A DNA stretch of 64,000 bases, from NCBI RefSeq assembly GCF_051900425.1, contig NZ_JBHZGK010000001.1:434001-498000 (forward strand), read 5' to 3'. A program made the translations under genes and the position numbers. This DNA comes from Frateuria_A sp051900425 (GTDB lineage: Bacteria; Pseudomonadota; Gammaproteobacteria; Xanthomonadales; Rhodanobacteraceae). How positions within the stretch are numbered: the first letter of the stretch is position 1; each line of letters begins with the position of its first letter. The notes beneath the pieces are model-generated. The model saw only the letters and a list, made by a program, of their open reading frames with translations, was not told where the DNA came from and ran no database searches. Of this stretch, positions 1 through 9,242 are shown piece by piece.

Positions 1-913
1 CGCGGAACGCCGGCGCCATCGACCACAGCAATCGCGCGGCCACGCGCGCCTGCCGGCGCTGCCGGGGTGTGTGGCACAGCAGGTCGCCCGCCCATGCGGG
101 CAACAGCGCCATGCCGGCATGCAGGAAGACGTCGCGGGAGAGACCGGCGAACGGCACGGGCAGGCGCACCTCGGCGAGCACCCGCAGCACCTCGCGCGAG
201 CGCCCGGTATAGGCCAGGCGCGGCTGTATCGCGGCAAAGTAGTCGGCCACCTCGCCTTCCGAGGCGGGCACGTCGCGCGCGCCGAGCGCCTCGGCAACGC
301 GGCGCACTTCATCGTAGTAGCGGTCGGCGATCGCACGCGGCACGGCATGGTGGGCGAACCGGCGGTAACCGGCCAGGAAACTGTGCGCCTCGGTGACGTG
401 CACCCAGGTGAGCAGCGCAGGATCGTCCGCCGCGTAGGGCGTGCCGTCTTCACCGGTACCGCGCACGAAGCCATGGATCCGCCGTACGTGCCCGATCAAC
501 CCTTCGGCGGCCGCGCGGGGCGCGTACGTCGTGGCCCCGACGAACGTGGTGGTGCGGCGCAGCCGCCCGACCAGGTCGCCGCGGAAATTCGAATGGTCCC
601 ACACGCCGGCCAGGGCCAGCGGGTGCAGCGTCTGCATCATCAGCGCGGCCAGCCCCCCGGCGAGCATGCCGGGAAAGTCGGCATGGATGCGCCAGGTCAC
701 GCTGTCCGGGCCGAACAGGCCCGGGTCGCCGCGCGGGTGGTCGTAATCCAGCGTGCTGTCGGGATCGCGCGGGAACGCGCCCAGTACCCAGCGGCGGATC
801 GGTTCGCCGGACATGCGATGGAGCAGGTCGGACAGCACGGCGCGAAGTTCCGTTTGGAAAAGCCCAGCATCGGCGTCCGTGCCGGCCGTCGCAACTGGCC
901 ATGCGCGTGGCAC
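1..913 (-). CDS. MpaB-family oxygenase (DUF2236), C-terminus cut by window edge
   Basis: About 304 residues are open in one minus-strand frame and run off the left edge, so the C-terminus is missing. Visible family features are RRWVLGAFPRDPDSTLDY, then the DPGLFGPDSVTWRIHADF stretch, a hydrophobic segment with ALMMQTLHPLALAGV, DHSNFRGDLVGRLRRT, and later TWVHVTEAHSF. This is the DUF2236 signature shared by fungal MpaB and the latex-clearing protein Lcp, which are haem-dependent oxygenases. The substrate here cannot be deduced. The frame opens after a TAA; I chose the GTG at 913, but the ATG at 814 (MSGEPIRRW) is also possible. It is divergent from the DUF4034 gene, with about 75 bp between them. 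Confidence 0.8.
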   Translation of the reverse strand, partial: MPRAWPVATAGTDADAGLFQTELRAVLSDLLHRMSGEPIRRWVLGAFPRDPDSTLDYDHPRGDPGLFGPDSVTWRIHADFPGMLAGGLAALMMQTLHPLALAGVWDHSNFRGDLVGRLRRTTTFVGATTYAPRAAAEGLIGHVRRIHGFVRGTGEDGTPYAADDPALLTWVHVTEAHSFLAGYRRFAHHAVPRAIADRYYDEVRRVAEALGARDVPASEGEVADYFAAIQPRLAYTGRSREVLRVLAEVRLPVPFAGLSRDVFLHAGMALLPAWAGDLLCHTPRQRRQARVAARLLWSMAPAFR

Positions 914-989
914 ACAAGCGTCCGATTACCAGTACATAATGCGCCGGACGCAAGGAGCCTGTATCACGCAGGCACATGCCGGGGGGCAT

Positions 990-2579
990 ATGGGCGCATG
1001 GGGAAAGCGGGCGGCACGTACGGTGCTGGTCATGGTGTCTGGCGGTTGCGCGTGGGCCGGCGCGTCGCCGGCCAGGGGGGCGGACGTGCCGGCGCGGCCG
1101 CCGCTCTATGCCGACGCGCCGGACGTGGTGCGCACCTTCCTCGTGGCGGCCAAGCGCGCCGAGGCGCTGCACGATCCGCTGGCACGCTGCCTCGCCTATC
1201 CCGACTACCCGGGCAACGCGTGGCCCAAAGGCCTGGCCGAGGCTTACTGCCATTACCTCTTTGATCCGTCGGTGACGCTCGCGATGGTGCGCCAGGCGCT
1301 CGACAGCCATGCGGCCGACAGCCTGGAGGCGCGGTTCAGGGCGGATCTCGAACGCCACTTCGTCAAGGATCGTTTCAGCGAAATCATCCATCGGGACTTC
1401 GCCGTCTTCGACGCTTCGCAGGCGTCAGGCCAGCTCACCCAGCGCTGGCTGGAACAGGCCCCGCACAGTGCCTACGCCCTGACCGCCCGCGGCATCTACT
1501 TCGGCCATATGGGCATGAAGGCGCGCGGCGGTGCCTGGGCGAAGGACACGCCGCCGGAAAACATGCAGCGGATGTCCGAGTTCATGGCGCGCGCGATCGA
1601 TCTGTTCCAGCAGGCGATCAGGATCGAGCCGCGTCTGCTGGACGCCTACGTCGGCCTGGAGGATGTCGCCAACACGGACAGCCGGGGCGAACTGGAGGAG
1701 CAGGCTTTCGACTCCGGCATGGCGATCGACCCGGCCTGCAAGGTGCTGACGGGCTATCGCATGGTCGCGCTCACTCCGCGCTGGGGCGGCAGCTATCCCC
1801 GGATGGTGGCGCTCGCCAACCAGTTGAAGGCGTTCCTGCCCCAGCGTCCGCTGCTTGCGCTCAATACCGAGTGGCCGCTGGTCGACCTGGCCGACCAGGT
1901 CAGCAGCCAGGTCAGTTACGAAAAAGGCCTCGAGGTGCTCAAGCCCGTAGTCCTGCGCACGGCCCACGCCGGCGTGCTCGCAGACGTGGCGGAGTGGTCC
2001 GACCACGTCCAGCCGGTCGATCGCTGGGAGCAACTGATGCTGCTGCTGGAGGCCGGCCGCTTCGAGCAAGGCTCCGAAGAAGTCGCACGGTTGCGCGGTC
2101 GCCTGCTGTTGCTGGTGGCGCGCGAGCCAGCCTGGGCGCAGTCCAGCCTCGCCTACGCGGTGAGCAAGGAGCCGGGGGATGCCTATGCGCACTACCTGTT
2201 GGCTGCCTCGTACTGGAACGCGGGCGATCCGGCCCGCTCCGAACACGACTACGTGCTGGCGATGGACGATGCCTCGAACCGCCAGGACGCGCTGTACGAG
2301 GTCACCCGGGCCATGCTGCAGGCCAAACAGCCAGCCAAGGCGCGACGTTACGTGGACCGGCTCAACAAGGAATACCCCGACGATGGCCCGGGCTGGTACC
2401 TGCGCGCGAGCGTGCTGATTGCGCAGGGCCGCAACGGTGAGGAGGTGACGACGGCGCTGCGCAGGTTCGTCGCCACGGCCGATCGCAGCGACATCAGGCA
2501 AGCGATGCAGGTACGCGAGGCGGAACGCACGCTGGGCCAGGTCGACGCGTTCATGAAGCGCATGAAGGCGAAGCCATGA
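990..2579 (+). CDS. DUF4034 domain-containing TPR-like protein, exported
   Basis: A 529-residue protein. The start at 990 gives an N-terminal signal-like segment (RTVLVMVSGGCAWAGASPARG) with likely cleavage around residue 28. The middle and C-terminal parts are helical and repeat-like (FQQAIRIEPRLLDAYVGL; DAYAHYLLAASYWNAGDPARSEHDY; GPGWYLRASVLIAQG), suggesting tetratricopeptide-type repeats as in the DUF4034 family found mostly in Xanthomonadales. Molecular function is unknown. Its stop overlaps the next start by 4 bp (ATGA at 2576-2579), so the two are probably co-translated. A periplasmic scaffold is an inference only. Confidence 0.7.
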   Translation: MGAWGKRAARTVLVMVSGGCAWAGASPARGADVPARPPLYADAPDVVRTFLVAAKRAEALHDPLARCLAYPDYPGNAWPKGLAEAYCHYLFDPSVTLAMVRQALDSHAADSLEARFRADLERHFVKDRFSEIIHRDFAVFDASQASGQLTQRWLEQAPHSAYALTARGIYFGHMGMKARGGAWAKDTPPENMQRMSEFMARAIDLFQQAIRIEPRLLDAYVGLEDVANTDSRGELEEQAFDSGMAIDPACKVLTGYRMVALTPRWGGSYPRMVALANQLKAFLPQRPLLALNTEWPLVDLADQVSSQVSYEKGLEVLKPVVLRTAHAGVLADVAEWSDHVQPVDRWEQLMLLLEAGRFEQGSEEVARLRGRLLLLVAREPAWAQSSLAYAVSKEPGDAYAHYLLAASYWNAGDPARSEHDYVLAMDDASNRQDALYEVTRAMLQAKQPAKARRYVDRLNKEYPDDGPGWYLRASVLIAQGRNGEEVTTALRRFVATADRSDIRQAMQVREAERTLGQVDAFMKRMKAKP

Positions 2580-3295
2580 GCCCCGCCTTGCGCCTGGCTG
2601 CCACCACGCTGGCGTGGGCGATCCCGATGCTCGCAGCGCACGCGGTCGACCACACGCGCGTGCTCGACCCGCAGGAGAAGGTGGCCGGCCGCAGCCAGGC
2701 GGACTACGCGATCGCCTGGTGGCAATGGGTCATGCGCCTCCCCGACGGGGTTCGCGCTTACCAGGATCCGAGCGGCGCGCAGTGCGCGATCAACCAGCAC
2801 GGGCCGGTCTGGTTCCTGGCCGGCACCGAGGGAACCATGGAGGCCCGGCGCGAATGCCTCATTCCGGCGGACACGCATGTGTTCGTGCCGGTCATCGCGG
2901 TGCTGGCGCACGCCTCGCCCGGCAAGCCGCTGGCCTGCGGGCAGGCGCAGGCAAGCGTGCGGGCGACCAATGATCACCTGGCGCAGGCGCAGGTGCTGCT
3001 GGACGGCGAAGTCATCGCCCACGTGCCGGAACACCGGCTGCGCACGCGCTGCTTCGATGCTTTCCAGGACGCGAAGTATGTCGAACGGCATGCGCCCTAC
3101 GTGCCGGCGGCCAGCGATGGCTACTGGCTGATGCTCGCTCCCTTGCCGCCCGGCACGCATCGGCTCTCGATACGGGCGCGCTACGATCATCCGGGCGGGC
3201 TGCAGGGCGACCTGGAAGAGGTTTTCGAGTATCAGCTGCGGGTCGGCGGAAAGCTGGCGCCCTTGCCGCGGGTCGGCCAGCCAATCAGCACCTGA
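2576..3295 (+). CDS. secreted hypothetical protein, partner of DUF4034 gene
   Basis: A 239-residue protein with a classic signal peptide (residues 1 to about 23, ending LAAHA). The mature part starts with an AWWQWVMRLP aromatic segment, followed by GPVWFLAGTEG, a Cys (RRECLIPA) and a hydrophobic stretch VFVPVIAVLAH. It ends in a beta-rich segment (HRLSIRARYDHPGG). I recognise the WFLAGT...C.+PA pattern from uncharacterised secreted bacterial proteins but know no function. It starts inside the last codons of the DUF4034 gene (ATGA overlap) and ends flush against the convergent small ORF (stops at 3293-3295 and 3296-3298). Confidence 0.7.
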   Translation: MSPALRLAATTLAWAIPMLAAHAVDHTRVLDPQEKVAGRSQADYAIAWWQWVMRLPDGVRAYQDPSGAQCAINQHGPVWFLAGTEGTMEARRECLIPADTHVFVPVIAVLAHASPGKPLACGQAQASVRATNDHLAQAQVLLDGEVIAHVPEHRLRTRCFDAFQDAKYVERHAPYVPAASDGYWLMLAPLPPGTHRLSIRARYDHPGGLQGDLEEVFEYQLRVGGKLAPLPRVGQPIST

Positions 3296-3448
3296 TCAGC
3301 TGGCGACACCCACCGCCGCCGCCGGTACGTGGCTGGCTGCGGCCACGGCCCGCGGCGAAGGCATGACCAGCATCGCGCTCATGACGGCCAGGCACAGCAG
3401 CATGCAGGCGGCGAAGAAGCTCTGCAGCAGGACGGTTTCGAATTTCAT
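3296..3448 (-). CDS. small membrane or secreted peptide, 50 aa
   Basis: A 50-residue ORF, MKFETVLLQSFFAACMLLCLAV at its start, with one strongly hydrophobic helix (about residues 6-29) and an Ala/Val-rich tail. The start is supported by a GGAGAA Shine-Dalgarno about 5 nt upstream on the minus strand. It could be a single-pass membrane peptide or an exported peptide with an uncleaved signal. No homology is recognised. It is convergent with the secreted hypothetical, with no intergenic space. Small size keeps confidence moderate. Confidence 0.5.
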   Translation of the reverse strand: MKFETVLLQSFFAACMLLCLAVMSAMLVMPSPRAVAAASHVPAAAVGVAS

Positions 3449-3698
3449 GGCGGTTCTCCGGGTGGTGGAAGGAAGGCTCTCGCGGATGGGATGGCACAAC
3501 CCGTGCCAAGGTTTAAAAGCAAGGCGCCATGCGGCCTGCGGGGAATCGCCCGTGGCCGTGAGCGGCGTCCGCGGACACCGCGGCCGCGCGTCCGGACAGT
3601 CGCGGACGGACAGCCGGCAACCGCAGCAACCATGACGGTGCGGTCGCGCCGGGTGCGCTAGCGTGCGGGGCGACGACGGCAAGAGAGCGACCAACACG

Positions 3699-4160
3699 AT
3701 GTTCCGCGTGGGCCTGATTTCCGACACCCACGGCCTGCTGCGCCCGGCCGCGGTGGATTTTCTGCGCGGCTGCCAACGCATCATCCACGCGGGCGACATC
3801 GGCGGCCCCGCCATCCTCGACGCGCTGTCGGCCATCGCCCCGCTGACCGCCGTGCGCGGCAACAACGACCGCGACGCCGGGTCCGCCCAGCTGCCGGAAA
3901 CGGCGACGCTCGAACTGGGCGCCGTGCGGCTGTACGTGCTGCACGACCTCAAGGCGCTTGCGGTCGATCCGGGCGCGGAGGGTGTCCACGTGGTGGTTTC
4001 GGGGCACTCGCACAAGCCGCTGGTCGAGGAACGCGCAGGCGTGCTCTACGTCAATCCCGGCAGTGCCGGGCGGCGTCGGTTCAAGCTGCCGATCGGCGTG
4101 GGCGAGTTGCTCATCGATGGGCGCGAGGTGATGCCGCGGATCGTGGAGCTGGACGGCTAG
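3699..4160 (+). CDS. YfcE/MJ0936-type metallophosphodiesterase
   Basis: A 153-residue calcineurin-like phosphoesterase of the compact YfcE/MJ0936 class. The metal-binding motifs are all present in order: SDTHG near residue 8, HAGDI, RGNND and GHSHKP, followed by YVNPGSAGRRR, which is typical of the family. These are cytosolic metal-dependent phosphodiesterases with an unclear physiological substrate. I chose the ATG at 3699 because MFRVGLISDTHG is the usual N-terminus; the frame is open further upstream. It probably has its own promoter in the 250 bp before it, where I see no other gene. Confidence 0.88.
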   Translation: MFRVGLISDTHGLLRPAAVDFLRGCQRIIHAGDIGGPAILDALSAIAPLTAVRGNNDRDAGSAQLPETATLELGAVRLYVLHDLKALAVDPGAEGVHVVVSGHSHKPLVEERAGVLYVNPGSAGRRRFKLPIGVGELLIDGREVMPRIVELDG

Positions 4161-4442
4161 AAGGCCCGCGTCGGGTCGCGGCGCGGTGCGAAGGAACCTG
4201 CGGTGCAACGCAAGCTATTGCCTGCCCGCTTCACCCGTCCTTGCCAGCCCAAGCGCATGATGCCGGCAAGCTGCACGAACGCATCGATGCGATGGCTCTG
4301 CGCAGCGTGGATGCTCCCGGAAGCCTCGTCCCTTGCTTGCATCGCGGCCATCCGCACCACGCACTTTCTGGTGTCGGGGCGCGGAGCTGATCGCGTCGGA
4401 ACGCCAGCGCCGGCCCCGCGCCAGCCTCCCCCAGCGGACCCC

Positions 4443-5723
4443 ATGCCCATGACCACCACGCAGACAGACGCCACCGCCACCTCGCTGGGCAACCTGCAGG
4501 ACCTGCTTCCCGCGCTGGAGAAGCTCTACACCGATATCCACGCGCACCCCGAACTGTCGATGCAGGAAACCCGCACCGCCGCGCTGGCCGCCGACCATCT
4601 GCGGAGCGCCGGTTACGAGGTGACGACCGGGGTCGGCAAGACCGGCGTGGTCGGCCTGCTGCGCAACGGCGAGGGGCCGACCGTGATGCTGCGCGCCGAC
4701 ATGGACGCCCTGCCGGTGAAAGAGGCGACCGGTGCGCCGTACGCGAGCAAGGTCGAAGCCGTCGACCGCGAAGGCAACAGCGTGCCGGTCATGCATGCCT
4801 GCGGCCATGACATGCACGTCAGCTGGCTGGTCGGTGCCGCCACGCTGATGGCGCAGACCCGCGCGCAGTGGCATGGCACGCTGATGGCGGTGTTCCAGCC
4901 GGGCGAGGAAACCGCCGAAGGGGCCCGCGCGATGATCGACGACGGACTCTTCCAGCGCTTCCCCAGGCCCGACGTGGTGCTCGGCCAACACGTCATGGTC
5001 GGGCCGGCAGGCGCGGTCGCAGGTCGCACCGGCGTCATCACCTCGGCCGCGGACAGTCTGGAGATTCGCCTGTTCGGGCGTGGTGCGCACGGCTCGATGC
5101 CGCAGGCGAGCATCGACCCGGTTGTGATGGCGGCGGCGACCGTGCTGCGGCTGCAGACTATCGTCTCGCGCGAACTGTCGTCCACGGAGGCAGCGGTGAT
5201 CACCGTCGGCTCGCTGCAGGCCGGCACCAAGGAAAACGTCATTCCCGACGAGGCCGTCATCAAGCTCAACGTGCGCACGTTCGACGACGGCGTGCGCACG
5301 CGCGTGCTCGATGCCATCACGCGCATCGCCAACGCCGAGGCGGCCGCCTCCGGTGCACCCAGGCCGCCACAGATCACACCGCTGGACCGCTACGCCCTGG
5401 TGAACAACGATGCCGCCGCGGCGCAGCGCGTGGTCGAGGCGTTCCGCGCATTCTTCCCGCCGGAGCGGGTGCGGCAGACCGGACCGACCTCGGCCAGCGA
5501 GGACTTCGGCTCATTCGGTGCCGAGTGGCACGTGCCCCCGGTGTTCTGGTTCGTCGGAGGGACCGATCCGGACACCTACGCGAAAGCGAAGGGCGAAAAC
5601 CGCCTCAACGAGATACCGACCAACCACAACCCGGCTTTCCTGCCGGTCATCCACCCCACCCTGGAAACCGGGGTGGAGACCCTGGTGGTGGCCGCGCGCG
5701 CGTGGCTGTCGCCTGCGACCTGA
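4443..5723 (+). CDS. M20 family amidohydrolase (hippurate/IAA-amino-acid hydrolase type)
   Basis: A 426-residue zinc amidohydrolase. The M20D landmarks are visible: LRADMDALPVKEATG, the ACGHDMH metal motif, FQPGEETAEGARAMIDDG with the catalytic Glu pair, GRGAHGSMPQ, and a C-terminal SEDFG metal ligand. The family cleaves N-acyl amino acids such as hippurate, N-acetyl amino acids and indole-acetyl conjugates; the true substrate is unknown. No signal peptide is obvious from the start at 4443. An ATG at 4449 is an alternative. The frame is open to 4203, but that upstream stretch has no family similarity. The TRIC channel gene follows after 28 bp and may be co-transcribed. Confidence 0.9.
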   Translation: MPMTTTQTDATATSLGNLQDLLPALEKLYTDIHAHPELSMQETRTAALAADHLRSAGYEVTTGVGKTGVVGLLRNGEGPTVMLRADMDALPVKEATGAPYASKVEAVDREGNSVPVMHACGHDMHVSWLVGAATLMAQTRAQWHGTLMAVFQPGEETAEGARAMIDDGLFQRFPRPDVVLGQHVMVGPAGAVAGRTGVITSAADSLEIRLFGRGAHGSMPQASIDPVVMAAATVLRLQTIVSRELSSTEAAVITVGSLQAGTKENVIPDEAVIKLNVRTFDDGVRTRVLDAITRIANAEAAASGAPRPPQITPLDRYALVNNDAAAAQRVVEAFRAFFPPERVRQTGPTSASEDFGSFGAEWHVPPVFWFVGGTDPDTYAKAKGENRLNEIPTNHNPAFLPVIHPTLETGVETLVVAARAWLSPAT

Positions 5724-5751
5724 GCCACGGGCAACCGGAGCCGGCCATCCG

Positions 5752-6408
5752 ATGATGCACATCCTGGTGCTCGTGCTGGATCTGGGCGGTACCTTCGTGT
5801 TCGCCATCAGCGGCGCGATGGTCGCGGTCAAATATCGTTTGGACGCGTTTGGTGTGCTGGTGCTGTCGTTTGCCGCCGGCAACGCCGGCGGCATCACGCG
5901 CGACCTGCTGATCGGCGCGATACCGCCGGCGGCCATCGACGACTGGCGCTACGTGGTGGTGTCCGCGCTGGCGGGCACGATCACGTTCCTGTGGTATCCG
6001 GTCACCCGCCGCTACAGCCGGGACGTGCTCTGGCTCGATGCCGTGGGGCTGGCCTTCTTCGCGGTCGCCGGCACCGAGAAGGCGCTCGTCCACGGCATTC
6101 ACCCGATGATGGCGGCACTGCTCGGCATGCTCACCGGCATCGGCGGCGGCATGCTGCGCGATGTCCTCGTGTCCGGCATTCCCACCGTACTGCGCACGGA
6201 CCTCTACGCACTGGCCGCGCTCGCCGGCGCGGGCGTGGTGGTGGGCGGGCACCTGCTGCAGGTCCCGCCGACGATGGCGGCGGTGGCCGGTGGAGGCGCT
6301 TGCCTGGCACTGCGCTTCATGGCGATCCGCCGCGGCTGGCACCTGCCGTCGGCCCGGTGGGGGCCTGGCGCGGCACCCGACAACCACCATGACGGCAACG
6401 GCCGCTGA
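5752..6408 (+). CDS. trimeric intracellular cation channel (TRIC) family protein
   Basis: A 218-residue integral membrane protein with about seven hydrophobic helices. It shows the internal duplication of the bacterial TRIC (UPF0126/YadS) family: GNAGGITRDLLIGAIPP in the first half and GIGGGMLRDVLVSGIPTVLR in the second, both Gly-rich kinked helices that line the pore. Family members form trimeric potassium or cation channels in the inner membrane. The start lies in ATGATG; I take the first. It follows the M20 hydrolase closely on the same strand and converges with the thiamine-uptake operon. Confidence 0.88.
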   Translation: MMHILVLVLDLGGTFVFAISGAMVAVKYRLDAFGVLVLSFAAGNAGGITRDLLIGAIPPAAIDDWRYVVVSALAGTITFLWYPVTRRYSRDVLWLDAVGLAFFAVAGTEKALVHGIHPMMAALLGMLTGIGGGMLRDVLVSGIPTVLRTDLYALAALAGAGVVVGGHLLQVPPTMAAVAGGGACLALRFMAIRRGWHLPSARWGPGAAPDNHHDGNGR

Positions 6409-6422
6409 TCGAAATCGCAGGT

Positions 6423-7007
6423 TCAGCCGATCGCAGGGTGGGCGTCGGGCACGGACTGGCGCGCGCGGCGCCAGTCGCGCAGGCCGATGGCGGCCAGTAC
6501 GACGAAACCGGCGTACAGCACCGCGGTGATCAGCAGGTCCTTGTAGACGTACTCGCCGACGTAGATCACGTCGACCACGATCCACAGCCACCAGGCGGCG
6601 ATGTGGCGGCGCCCCTGCCACCACTGCGCGACCAGGCTGAAGGCGGTGAGTGCGGCGTCCAGCCAGGGCAACGCGGCGTCGGTCCAGCGGTGCATGACGT
6701 AGCCGAGCGCGAGCGCGCCGGCGAGGCCCAGTGCCAGATGGCCCGCGAACTGGCGCGGCGGTAGCCTCGCCACCTGCACGCGGCCATCGCTGCCCAGGTG
6801 CTTGAGCCAGCGCAGCCAGCCGTACACGATCAGCCCCGCGAACGCGGCCTGCAGCAGGGCATCGGAGTAGAGCCTGGCGTCGATGAAGATCCCGCTGTAG
6901 ACCACCACTGACGCCAGGCCCACCGGCCAGCACCACGGGCGCCGCCGCGCGGTGAGCCATACGGCCCACGCGCTCAGCACCGCGCCGATGAGCTCGATCG
7001 CACCCAT
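6423..7007 (-). CDS. pnuT: PnuC/PnuT-type vitamin permease, probably thiamine
   Basis: A 194-residue inner-membrane protein with about seven helices. It has the PnuC family landmarks: WPVGLASVVVYSGIFIDARLYSDALLQ, YGWLRWLKH, and a C-terminal WWLWIVVDVIYVGEYVYKDL. Classical PnuC carries nicotinamide riboside, but here the gene starts one base inside the stop of a TonB receptor (TGATG at 7005-7009) and both sit behind a TPP riboswitch. That context is established for the thiamine version, PnuT, which is a facilitative carrier whose cargo is trapped by phosphorylation. The substrate assignment therefore rests on regulation, not on residues I can read. Confidence 0.82.
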   Translation of the reverse strand: MGAIELIGAVLSAWAVWLTARRRPWCWPVGLASVVVYSGIFIDARLYSDALLQAAFAGLIVYGWLRWLKHLGSDGRVQVARLPPRQFAGHLALGLAGALALGYVMHRWTDAALPWLDAALTAFSLVAQWWQGRRHIAAWWLWIVVDVIYVGEYVYKDLLITAVLYAGFVVLAAIGLRDWRRARQSVPDAHPAIG

Positions 7008-9169
7008 CAGAACGCGTAGCTCACGGAAAGCCGGGCCAGCCGCGGCGCGCCCGGGAACAGGTAGCTGTCGCCGAAGGCGCTGCCGGTGTCGCGCCAGTAG
7101 AAGCGGTTGAACAGGTTGTCGATCGACAGCCGTGCGGTGAGCGCATGGCCGCCCAACGTGGCCACGTAGCGCACGCCGGCGTCGAGCACGTTGTAGGCGG
7201 AAACGCGCACGCGGCCGTCGGGGGTGGCGGCGTTCGGCGAGGCGTAGCGCCAGCCGCCGAGCAGGCTCAGCTGCGGTGCGAACGGAAGGCGGTAATCGGC
7301 GTACACGGCGGCACGCACGCGCGGCACGTTGACGACCTGGTGGCCTTCGTACGCAGGCGTGCCGGTGTCCTGTGCACGTGCGCGGATGAAGCTCGCGCTG
7401 GCGGTGAGTTCGAGGTCATCGCCGACGCGGCCGTGCGCACCCAGCTCCAGCCCGGTGTGCACCTGTTCGCCCTGCTGCACGAAGGTGAAGCCGTAATCGG
7501 AATCGTCCGGCTGGGCGAACTGGTAGGGCTGGCGGATGCGGTACAGGGCGGCGGCGAGATCGAGCGCGCTGCCGACGGCGTACTTCAGGCCGGCTTCGAG
7601 CTGGCGCGACAGCCGCGGTGCGAGCATCTGGCCGTCATTGCTGGTCCAGTACGGCGCTTCCTTGCCCAGTGACAGGCCTTCGCTGTAGCTGAGGTACGTG
7701 GTGAGCGCCTCCTCCGGCTGCCACAGCACGGCCGCCTGCGGCAGCGTTTTGCTCAGGCGGGTATCCCGCTCGGGGGCCCCGTCGCCGTCGTAGGCACGCT
7801 CGTGCAGGCGGACGAAGCGACCGCCGGCGACCAGCTGCCACTGCTCGCCAAGGTGCAGCCGGTCCAGCGCGAACAGCGAATGCTGCCAGCTGGTGAGCCG
7901 GCGTACCGCGGGACCGGGCTGGTTGGGCGAGGGCGCGAAGTAGGGTGGGTCCAGATCGGCGATGTTGGCGGTGCCGACGTAGTCGTAGACGTCGGCACGC
8001 TGATCGTTGAGGCGCCGGAACGCACTCGCGCCCAGCGTGAGCTGGTGGCTTACCACGCCGGTGTCCAGGTGGCCTTCCAGCGTCCCGCGCGCTTCGTCGT
8101 CGATGCGCGTGTCGTCGGGGCTGCGGTAGTCGTAGACGTCGTAGTCGCCGTTGGGCGCGAAGTAGTTGCCCGGCGCGCCGGTGGCGCAGGCGGGCGAGTA
8201 GAAGCAGCCGTAGGCGAACGCCACGTTGTCGTCGATCACGCTGCGGCTGTGGCCCGCGGCCAGGCGCAGGCGCCAGTCGTCGCTCAGCGCATAGTTGAAG
8301 CGTGCGCTGGTGTTGGCCGCATGGATACTCACCGGCTGCTGCCACGGCTCGAAGCCGAGCATTCGGGTGGGATCGGCGTGGTCGGGAATCGTGTTGCCGC
8401 CAAGCAGCTGGTAACCGGACACCGAGCGCTGCGCGCTGGCCTGGTAGTCGCTGTCCAGTTCCAGCGTGGCTTCGGGGGTAATGCGCCAGTCGGCGGCCAC
8501 GGCGTAGAAATTGCGGCGCCCGTCGGCGTGTCGCTCATAGGAATGGATGTCTTCCCACGCCAGGTTGGCGCGCACGCCGAAGGCCGGCGTCAGCCAGCCG
8601 CCGACGTCCAGCGCGCCGTAGCGCGAACCATGCGAGTCGGTGCCCAGCGTCACCTCGCGCACGTCGGCCGGGCGCTTGCTGACGAAGTTGACCACGCCGC
8701 CCGGCTCCATCACGCCGGCCTGCAACCCGGCCAGGCCCTTGAGCACTTCCACCCGCTGCTTGTCCTCCAGCGCGACCGGCTGCTCGCCGGCGATGGTGAG
8801 GTTGTTGATGCGCAGGCCGGTGGCCAGATCCAGCGGATAGCCGCGGATGGCGATGTCCTGGTAGTAGCCGACTGGCGCGTAGTTGTCGCCCAGCGAGGCA
8901 TCCTCGCGCGCCAGTTCGCTCAGCGAGCGGATCTGGCGGTCGTCGATCTGCTTGCGCGTGACCTGCGTGACGGCGGCCGGGGTGTCGTGCAGCGAGGCGT
9001 TGCCGTAGGCGTCGATGGCGGTGCCGTGGCGGTCATCGTGGGTCCGGCCTTCCACCCGCACGGGCGCCAGTTCCTTCGCCTGGGTGGCATCGGGCTGGTC
9101 GGCGGCGTACGCGGTCGGGGCCAGTGCGGCGAGGAGGGCAAGCAGCAGGGGAGTGCGGGGCAGGGTCAT
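7007..9169 (-). CDS. TonB-dependent outer-membrane receptor under TPP riboswitch, probable thiamine receptor
   Basis: A 720-residue receptor with a signal peptide (LLLALLAALAPTAYA), a plug domain (DTPAAVTQVTRKQIDDRQIRS, then a YQDIAIRGYPL and VEVLKGLAGLQAGVMEPGGVVNFVSKRP core) and a long beta-barrel ending in the canonical terminal Phe (RLSVSYAF). The sequence style resembles siderophore receptors, and automatic annotation would say so. The TPP riboswitch about 75 nt upstream and the coupled PnuT-like permease argue instead for uptake of thiamine or a thiamine derivative. The start at 9169 was chosen for the signal peptide; the frame is open to 9265 but that overlaps the riboswitch. Confidence 0.85.
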   Translation of the reverse strand: MTLPRTPLLLALLAALAPTAYAADQPDATQAKELAPVRVEGRTHDDRHGTAIDAYGNASLHDTPAAVTQVTRKQIDDRQIRSLSELAREDASLGDNYAPVGYYQDIAIRGYPLDLATGLRINNLTIAGEQPVALEDKQRVEVLKGLAGLQAGVMEPGGVVNFVSKRPADVREVTLGTDSHGSRYGALDVGGWLTPAFGVRANLAWEDIHSYERHADGRRNFYAVAADWRITPEATLELDSDYQASAQRSVSGYQLLGGNTIPDHADPTRMLGFEPWQQPVSIHAANTSARFNYALSDDWRLRLAAGHSRSVIDDNVAFAYGCFYSPACATGAPGNYFAPNGDYDVYDYRSPDDTRIDDEARGTLEGHLDTGVVSHQLTLGASAFRRLNDQRADVYDYVGTANIADLDPPYFAPSPNQPGPAVRRLTSWQHSLFALDRLHLGEQWQLVAGGRFVRLHERAYDGDGAPERDTRLSKTLPQAAVLWQPEEALTTYLSYSEGLSLGKEAPYWTSNDGQMLAPRLSRQLEAGLKYAVGSALDLAAALYRIRQPYQFAQPDDSDYGFTFVQQGEQVHTGLELGAHGRVGDDLELTASASFIRARAQDTGTPAYEGHQVVNVPRVRAAVYADYRLPFAPQLSLLGGWRYASPNAATPDGRVRVSAYNVLDAGVRYVATLGGHALTARLSIDNLFNRFYWRDTGSAFGDSYLFPGAPRLARLSVSYAF

Positions 9170-9242
9170 CGTCGGCTCGTCGGAAGGGGACACGAACGAA
9201 GCGACGGTCAGGCGCACGCCCGGACGGACGCGCGACTGCTTA

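Noticed and set aside
71..1264. Long plus-strand open frame (397 codons) across the left end
   Set aside because: It is antisense to the MpaB-family gene and runs into the DUF4034 gene in another frame; Arg/Gly-rich composition typical of GC-rich shadow frames.
7007..9169. Siderophore receptor role for the TonB protein
   Set aside because: The TPP riboswitch and coupled PnuT-like gene fit thiamine better than iron; no Fur box was seen.
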